From NCBI GenBank assembly GCA_023362775.1, contig JALMGJ010000015.1, forward strand, positions 11,977,501-12,041,500: a stretch of 64,000 nt of DNA, written 5' to 3'. This document shows, piece after piece, positions 58,795 through 64,000 of the stretch. Under the pieces are notes generated by a model. The model saw nothing but the letters and a program-made list of their open reading frames with translations, ran no database searches and was not told the origin of the DNA. The position numbers and the translations under genes were made by a program. The DNA is from Charina bottae (lineage: Eukaryota > Chordata > Lepidosauria > Squamata > Charinaidae). The number at the start of each line of letters is the position of its first letter. Position 1 is the stretch's first letter.

Positions 58795-58990
58795 GACAAA
58801 CCTCCTTAGAGTTGAGTTCAATCCTTGCTGCCTTCATGGATCCATCCATGAAGCTTTCTGGTTGGCATTATATAGCTGGTTTGCCATTGCCTTCTCTCAG
58901 GAGGTCCCCTGATAATCTCCCACCAAAGTACTAACCAGAACCAACCCTGCATAGTCTCCAGCCTAGGTCAAGTTAGCCAGATAATGCCAT
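58795..58990 (-). mobile_element. Possible 5S rRNA-derived SINE fragment
   Basis: The minus strand reads GGGTTGGTTCTGGTTAGTAC then TTTGGTGGGAGATTATCAGG, matching the 3' half of 5S rRNA (GGTTAGTACTTGGATGGGAGACC as I remember it), followed by GAAGGCAATGGCAAACCAG, a phrase also found in the MIR-like SINE tails here. Worn. Confidence 0.5.
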
Positions 58991-59501
58991 CTGCTGAAAC
59001 CCTAGCCATTTTATTTTTGTACTTATCTCCGACGCACACATAATTCCTATATTTATTTTAAAATATTATTTTTTCCTTTGACAATATTTCTTTAAAATAT
59101 GAAGATCACCTTAGATTCTCTGAGGATAATAGTATTAAAGGCAGGCGAGGGTTTTTTTTTTTTTTCCTCCTTTATTTTTGGGTCTGGGTGTGAGGTATCA
59201 TAAATGTAGGATCATCTTTGTTTTGGGCAATAAGGTATGTCACATCACAGCACTTTCAGAATCACATGTATTTAAAGGTAAAGCAGGGGAGCTGAGATTA
59301 TTTCTTTACTGACAAATATTCATAGACGCAGAATTGAACAATATGAACTTAAGGGACACCTGATGTTTTATGACCATTCCTGCATCTCCAAGCCCCAGTA
59401 TGTGACCCTAAAGATAAATAAAGTCTTATTAACATTACAAGTAAAAATCTTGGTACAGAGGGCTGACAAGGTAGACACTGCTGTTAACTAAACCATGGTA
59501 A

Positions 59502-59841
59502 AGTAAAGGTAAAGGTTCCCCCCGCACATTTGTGCAGTGGTGTCCGACTCTAGGGGCCGGTGCTCATCTCTGTCTGTTAGCCGAAGAACCAGCGTTGTCC
59601 GAAGATGCTTCCATGGTCATGTGGCTGGCATGACGCACGCCGAACGCTGTTACCTACCCACCGAAGTGGTACCTATTAATCTACCTGCATTTGCATGATT
59701 TTGAATTGCTAGGTTGGCAAGAGCTGGGGCGATTGTGGGAGCTCATTCCGTCACGTGGGGCTAGGGATTCGAACCTCTGTACTTGCGATCTTCCAATCGA
59801 CAAGCCTGGCATCTTACCCACTGAGCCACCATGCCCCTTTT
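59502..59841 (-). mobile_element. Full-length Sauria-type SINE
   Basis: Exact 13-bp duplication taaaccatggtaa (59489-59501 and 59842-59854). The minus strand has GGGGCATGGTGGCTCAGTGG, box B GGTTCGAATCCC (via 59763-59775), AGCAATTCAAAATC, the GGAAGCATCTTCGGACAAC core and the Bov-B-like end GAGTCGGACACCACTGCAC. Confidence 0.92.
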
Positions 59842-60894
59842 TAAACCATGGTAATGTCTCCTAATTTTTGATATGCAAGGCACAAGTACCACGAGGGAAG
59901 CTATAATCTGTCTGCCCATGTTAGTAATGCCTGGTCTAAATGCTCCCAAGTGCTAGAACCATTACTGATAGTATTTCTCATGTAGCATGGTCAAGCAAAA
60001 CAGGAACCTCCATCCTATAACAGTTTGTAGATTCTGATATCTAGTTGGTCCTGCCTGGGCTTAATTCCACTTAAATATCAAATTTAATATCAAATTCAGT
60101 ACTTCACATCTCCATATATACACATACATGCATGTAGGTCTCTTACATGCATAATTTGTTCTGAGCTGTCTGAGTCTAAAAAAGATTTGTTAGCATATAA
60201 ATTTAATAATAACAAAGCACCAACCACTGATTACATCCCAAGGACTATGGATGAACATGCTAGCAGCAGAATGGAAAAAATAGATTTCCAAAATACTACA
60301 ATTTTATCTCTTTAACCCACTTATGAGTCAAAGTTATGAAAATACCCCAGACTTCAACTCCAAAATGATTATTCCAAATTTCATTCTTTGTGGGAAAGTG
60401 TGTCTGGGGAAGCATTACATACAGTAAATGTATATAATAGTAGCATAAGCTTTTTCATGGGCTTATATGAGCCTGCACATATAGAATATATCCATAAAAT
60501 TCTCAATAATTCATCAACACATCAACAAAGGAAAAAGTGGGGGGACAGTTAAGTTTGGGGTTAAAGTTAATGTTAAAGACATATAGGAGGTCTGCAATTG
60601 TATTAGACAATATTTGCTGCCTCATTCTCATAGCGGTCAGACAGATTTTGGCTACAATAGAAGTAACAGTGCTCTTGTGGTCGGCCAGGAGAAAGACGGA
60701 ATATCAGTTATTATCTCTCCTTGGATGTTCTTTCATGAGATAATGTATCACTCTAAATCTCTATAGAAATTTCAGTGTGGTAGACCATGTTGTAGATCCT
60801 CTATACCATGGGCAGAGGCATTCATGGAATGAAATCTTTTGATATTTACCATCAATAACTGCTGAAGGCAGTGCATCAAACCTAACTAGGGTAA

Positions 60895-61335
60895 ATTTAC
60901 ATTTATTCAATTTATATGGCCACCCATTTCAAACACATGACTGGGTGGCTAACAGAGGGAAAAAAACAATAAAAAACATAACGGGGAAAAAAAAGCAAAT
61001 ACAGGACCCAAGATAAAACCAACAACACAGTCAACATAACCAAAATACATGTTCACCTACACACCATGGACTCCAGACTCAGCAACAAACCCAGGTTCTT
61101 AAGGCCTTACAGAAAGCTAGTAGGGTCAGGGCAAGTCTAATCTCTGAAGAAATGATTTCCAGAGAGCAGGTGCCACAAAAGAAAAGACTCTCCTCTGGGG
61201 ACCTACCAGATGATATTCCCTAACAGACTGGAACTGGAGCATGCCTCTTCTACTAGATCTCACAGAATGGGTAGATACAATTGGGAAGACATGGTCCCAC
61301 AATTAACCCATGATTAAATGCTCAGATTTGTTAAG
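60895..61335 (-). mobile_element. Old L2-type LINE, 3' part
   Basis: TTATATGGCCACCCATTTCA is the reverse complement of an L2-type tail. Further on, GGCCTTACAGAAAGCTAG and CAGAGAGCAGGTGCC align in layout with the C-terminal coding region of the copy at 12300-12560 (the PALWN region), but frames are broken. An older subfamily than the two copies at 1-1147 and 12118-13590. Confidence 0.6.
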
Positions 61336-61409
61336 GACTAGCAGTAATCAGCTTAGTAGTAAAGGTGATACACCAAGACTTATGTTGCCTTGGTGCCACA
61401 CTAATATCT

Positions 61410-61523
61410 GTGGAGTCCTTGGTGCTCTCTGAGCCTTGTTGTTTTCTTGCAAACAACAAGGCTCAGAGAGCACCAAGGACTCCACAGCTCAACCCTGAGC
61501 TACAAATATTCTCTTCGATTGGT
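61410..61523. mobile_element. Penelope-like insertion with a 37-bp palindrome
   Basis: Exact 12-bp duplication acactaatatct (61398-61409 and 61524-61535), overlapping the palindrome start by two bases. Perfect inverted arms of 37 bp (61408-61444 and 61451-61487) with a 6-nt spacer, then a tail CAACCCTGAGCTACAAATAT. The arm sequence CAGAGAGCACCAAGGACTCC is also next to the hammerhead at 21892. In a CDH11 intron. Confidence 0.75.
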
Positions 61524-62119
61524 ACACTAATATCTTGCTGCCATCTTATGTTAAGAATCTTTTCTTCAGAATCTGCTTTGCTTTCATATTGCTTTACTGG
61601 AGAAGCCATATACAGCCATTTTTTTCTCTGATAGGCGTCCTCTAGATAGATTGGAAGTTATCTTTGTGTATTGGAGACATTGGCCCCACTGGGGTAAACA
61701 TTAATTTCAGCCAGTAATTAAAAATCTAGATCCTTATTTCTATCCATGTGGTTCCTATTTCTAACCTCAAAATTGTATTGGAGACACTTCTAGGAATTGC
61801 ATAATTGATTTTAGGAACTTAGATTGCACCCTCTCTGCTACAGTTAGGTTGGTATAAGGCCCTAATTGAGTACTATAGAACAACCCCCAAACATTCAGAA
61901 ACACTTATCAATTCTGCCGTGTTGGGAAAGTTATTGGTTTTAATGAAGCTAAGCACTGCTGTTTTCATTTCAATTTTGCATACAATGTTCAGCTTGATAA
62001 TATTGGCTGTGTAATGAATGAAAAATTATTTTGGAATAGCGAGCTGAAACCAAAAAGTAGCTTTTGTTGAACTGCATGATGGAAACCCAGTGCTGATCAA
62101 CCCATGTCTGCTTTATTTC

Positions 62120-62340
62120 CCCTTTTATTTTTTCTCCTTATTCTTTTCTGTCAACAAGGATTGCATTCAGAACGAATACTGACAGTCAAAATTAAGTTTT
62201 CCTCAGGAAAAAGCATACACACATAAAATAAATCCCTTGTAATTTTCACATTATCTGGAAATTCACACTGCCTGCCAACTTGAAAATAAATGCTTCATTA
62301 TAACTAAGGCAATCCCCTTCATTTATTTCCAACTTAATAT
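62120..62340. promoter_or_regulatory. Candidate conserved non-coding element
   Basis: Repeat-free block about 340 bp 3' of the 188-bp exon, with AATTA, CTTTTC and TTCACATTATCTGGAAATTC-type motifs. Texture only; weak. Confidence 0.2.
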
Positions 62341-62683
62341 ACAATATGCTTTGAGGAGTGAATGGTGTTGATTTCTCAAGAGAAGGATCAGTAAAAGAAT
62401 AATGTACTTTTCTTCACTTTAAAATGATGTTAAGGAGCTTCTATGCATCAATGCTTTATTTTTATAATCTCTTTCCTTGCATTCTGGCTTCAGGCCTTGG
62501 GAGATAAGAGTAAAATGGGATGCTAGAAGTTAATCATAGCTTCATAAAGAAATTACCCCAAACTGCATTTGCTCTGATTTTCTTACCATGAGTGATAATC
62601 TATGACTATTATATGTTCTGTGAGGCATGGAAAGAAAATGAAGCATATTATCCATTAAGGAATGAAAGGAATGCATTACTTAC

Positions 62684-62871
62684 CTTCTTAAGCTTCACAA
62701 CCCCTTCCTGAGTCTCATAATCTGTTGTGATTTCAAACATTTCTATACCATCGCCATCAATGATGTTGTAAGTTACTAAACCATTTTCTCCAATGTCTGG
62801 ATCTTTGGCTTTTACTCTTCCAGCTTCCTCCCCAGGAACAGATGCTTCTGATATTGACATCTGATAAACAC
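62684..62871 (-). CDS. CDH11: CDH11 exon (188 bp), EC3 segment of cadherin-11
   Basis: First CDH11 exon in the window in transcription order. It is preceded by an acceptor reading cctag and followed by a gtaagt donor (both minus strand). It starts with the last two bases of a split codon (serine if the previous exon ends in A), then reads VYQMSISEASVPGEEAGRV and continues AKDPDIGENG to GVVKLKK, ending in phase 0. The AKDPD and following acidic residues are the calcium-binding DXD type motif of a cadherin repeat, here EC3, which packs between EC2 and EC4 in the extracellular rod. The length of 188 bp is the standard size of this exon in type II classical cadherins. The upstream exon (about 168 bp, expected to end near NPPKF) is not in the window. 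Assignment to CDH11 rests on the tail exon at 35756-36252 and on close agreement of this segment with cadherin-11 as I remember it. Confidence 0.95.
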
Positions 62872-64000
62872 CTAGGCCAAACAGGGCTTATCAGTAAATG
62901 AGCTACTGTTAATTCCTTTAGGAGTATTTGTTTTATTGACTTCATCAAGATGTGCAAAAAGTAGCACAGGAAACAGAGAACATTAACATTCAGAGATTCT
63001 AGGTCAGATACAGGCAGCAATTCACCCATCAATATGTCCCTTGGCACTTCAGTTTCTTGCCCCATCCCAGAATTGTTTTAATTTAATTAATTTGGCAGGC
63101 TATACTAAGGCAAAACTCCACCCTGAGTCATTATGGACTTGGGTGGCCTTAAAGATTTCTTAAAATAAAATAGCTCTACTTTCTTGTATGGAGGCTGTGT
63201 AATCGAAGTTCTTGCTTTTCCACTCACATTTTTTCTCCAGCTTCTTCTTCTTTTTTTCTGGTGGAATAAAATATGCACCTGCTGCCTAGGTGAAATAAAT
63301 TCAAGTGTGTGCTTATATAAATCTTCTTTGAACTAAATGTGACTCAGGGCTAATTCACTAATCATTTGCCCTTTCTGAGGTTTCTAGAGCACATTTACCC
63401 ATTTTGTTAAGCCAATTAAGATGAGGAGCACTGTAGACACACAACAGGAAGGAAGGAAGGAAGGAAGGAAGGAAGGAAGGAAGGAAGGAAGGAAGGAAGG
63501 AAGGAAGGAAGGAAGGAAGGAAGGAAGGAAGGGACAGTCTGAGAAATTTGGAAAAGCTGTGAACCATACACTTAAAACAGTAAAGTTTAAAGAAACTGAA
63601 ATAAAAGAATCAGTATTTCTCTTTACTGTATACATAGGACATAAGTTTGGCACGAGGGGTCAATTGCCCTGGGCCCATAAGATAGAGGAAGCCATATCCA
63701 AACATGATTTAATATTTATAAATTATCAGCTGGATCAATACTTGACTCCCCACCACATTCCCATTCACTGGATCATTGAAAACAATGCTACACCCAAATA
63801 TTATAAAACACTGATATCATGAAAATCAGGAATGGGTGATTGTTCATTTCACTTTTTTCTAATAATATGTCAAAATCCACACACCCATATGATACCTGTA
63901 TTGTGGCTACTTCACTGGCATCAAGTAGGTTTTAGGATACAAATCATAGTATTGGTTTACCATGTAAAGGCCTAATTGGATTGGCTTGTGGGTATTTAGA
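62872..64000 (-). other. CDH11 intron continuing past the window edge
   Basis: No exon matching the expected preceding 168-bp cadherin exon is seen. Apart from the GGAA repeat the sequence is AT-rich and unremarkable. Confidence 0.6.
63447..63532. repeat. (GGAA)n microsatellite
   Basis: Twenty-one perfect GGAA units in the CDH11 intron upstream of the 188-bp exon. Confidence 0.97.

Noticed and set aside
63384..63822. Frames of 89-133 codons rich in EGRK or FLPS
   Set aside because: They arise from the GGAA microsatellite plus chance flanking sequence.
62872..64000. Search for the preceding CDH11 exon (about 168 bp)
   Set aside because: No minus-strand segment with the expected DVNDNPPKF-type ending and splice sites is present; the exon must be outside the window.

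Overview
This is a vertebrate nuclear window, almost certainly from a squamate reptile (lizard or snake). The evidence is spliced exons with GT-AG borders, long AT-rich non-coding stretches, many short microsatellites, and a mobile-element mix typical of squamates: L2/CR1-group LINEs, Sauria-type SINEs with a Bov-B-like tail, MIR/CORE-like SINEs, hAT and Tigger-like MITEs, and Penelope-like fragments carrying hammerhead-type motifs.

The only protein-coding gene I can support is the 3' two-thirds of CDH11 (cadherin-11, OB-cadherin) on the minus strand. Seven coding exons are visible, in gene order: 62684-62871 (188 bp), 58471-58724 (254), 56486-56622 (137), 54079-54200 (122), 52432-52549 (118), 39222-39473 (252) and 35756-36252 (497, ending in TAA). 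Exon sizes and phases follow the type II classical cadherin pattern, and every junction joins in frame. Together they encode 521 residues plus a split serine codon, which fits residues 275-796 of a 796-residue cadherin-11: EC3 (part), EC4, EC5, the membrane span and the catenin-binding tail. The exons for the signal peptide, prodomain, EC1 and EC2 lie beyond position 64000. A 3' UTR probably runs from 35755 down to about 34900.

Positions 1-34900 are intergenic sequence downstream of CDH11. They hold LINE copies at 1-1147 and 12118-13590 (the second with an uninterrupted 429-codon reverse-transcriptase frame), SINEs, MITEs, microsatellites, a possible old LINE-1-like remnant (2540-3990), and stretches that look like conserved non-coding elements. 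Positions 34900-64000 are CDH11 exons and introns with a similar repeat load. The intron at 39474-52431 is the largest.

The most interesting material is a set of small Penelope-like insertions. Four have exact 11-13 bp target duplications (6903-7121, 40058-40235, 45062-45086, 61410-61523). Two of those contain perfect inverted repeats of 39 and 37 bp. Hammerhead-type cores (CTGANGA, stem II, GAAA) are seen at 7033, 21892, 40109-40138 (minus) and, badly decayed, 46611-46638 (minus). A second theme is modular SINEs: the same tRNA-like heads occur with either an L2-type or a Bov-B-type 3' tail. In CDH11, read-through of the donor at the membrane-span exon gives an alternative 55-residue tail starting at the residue where I recall a human truncated isoform diverging.
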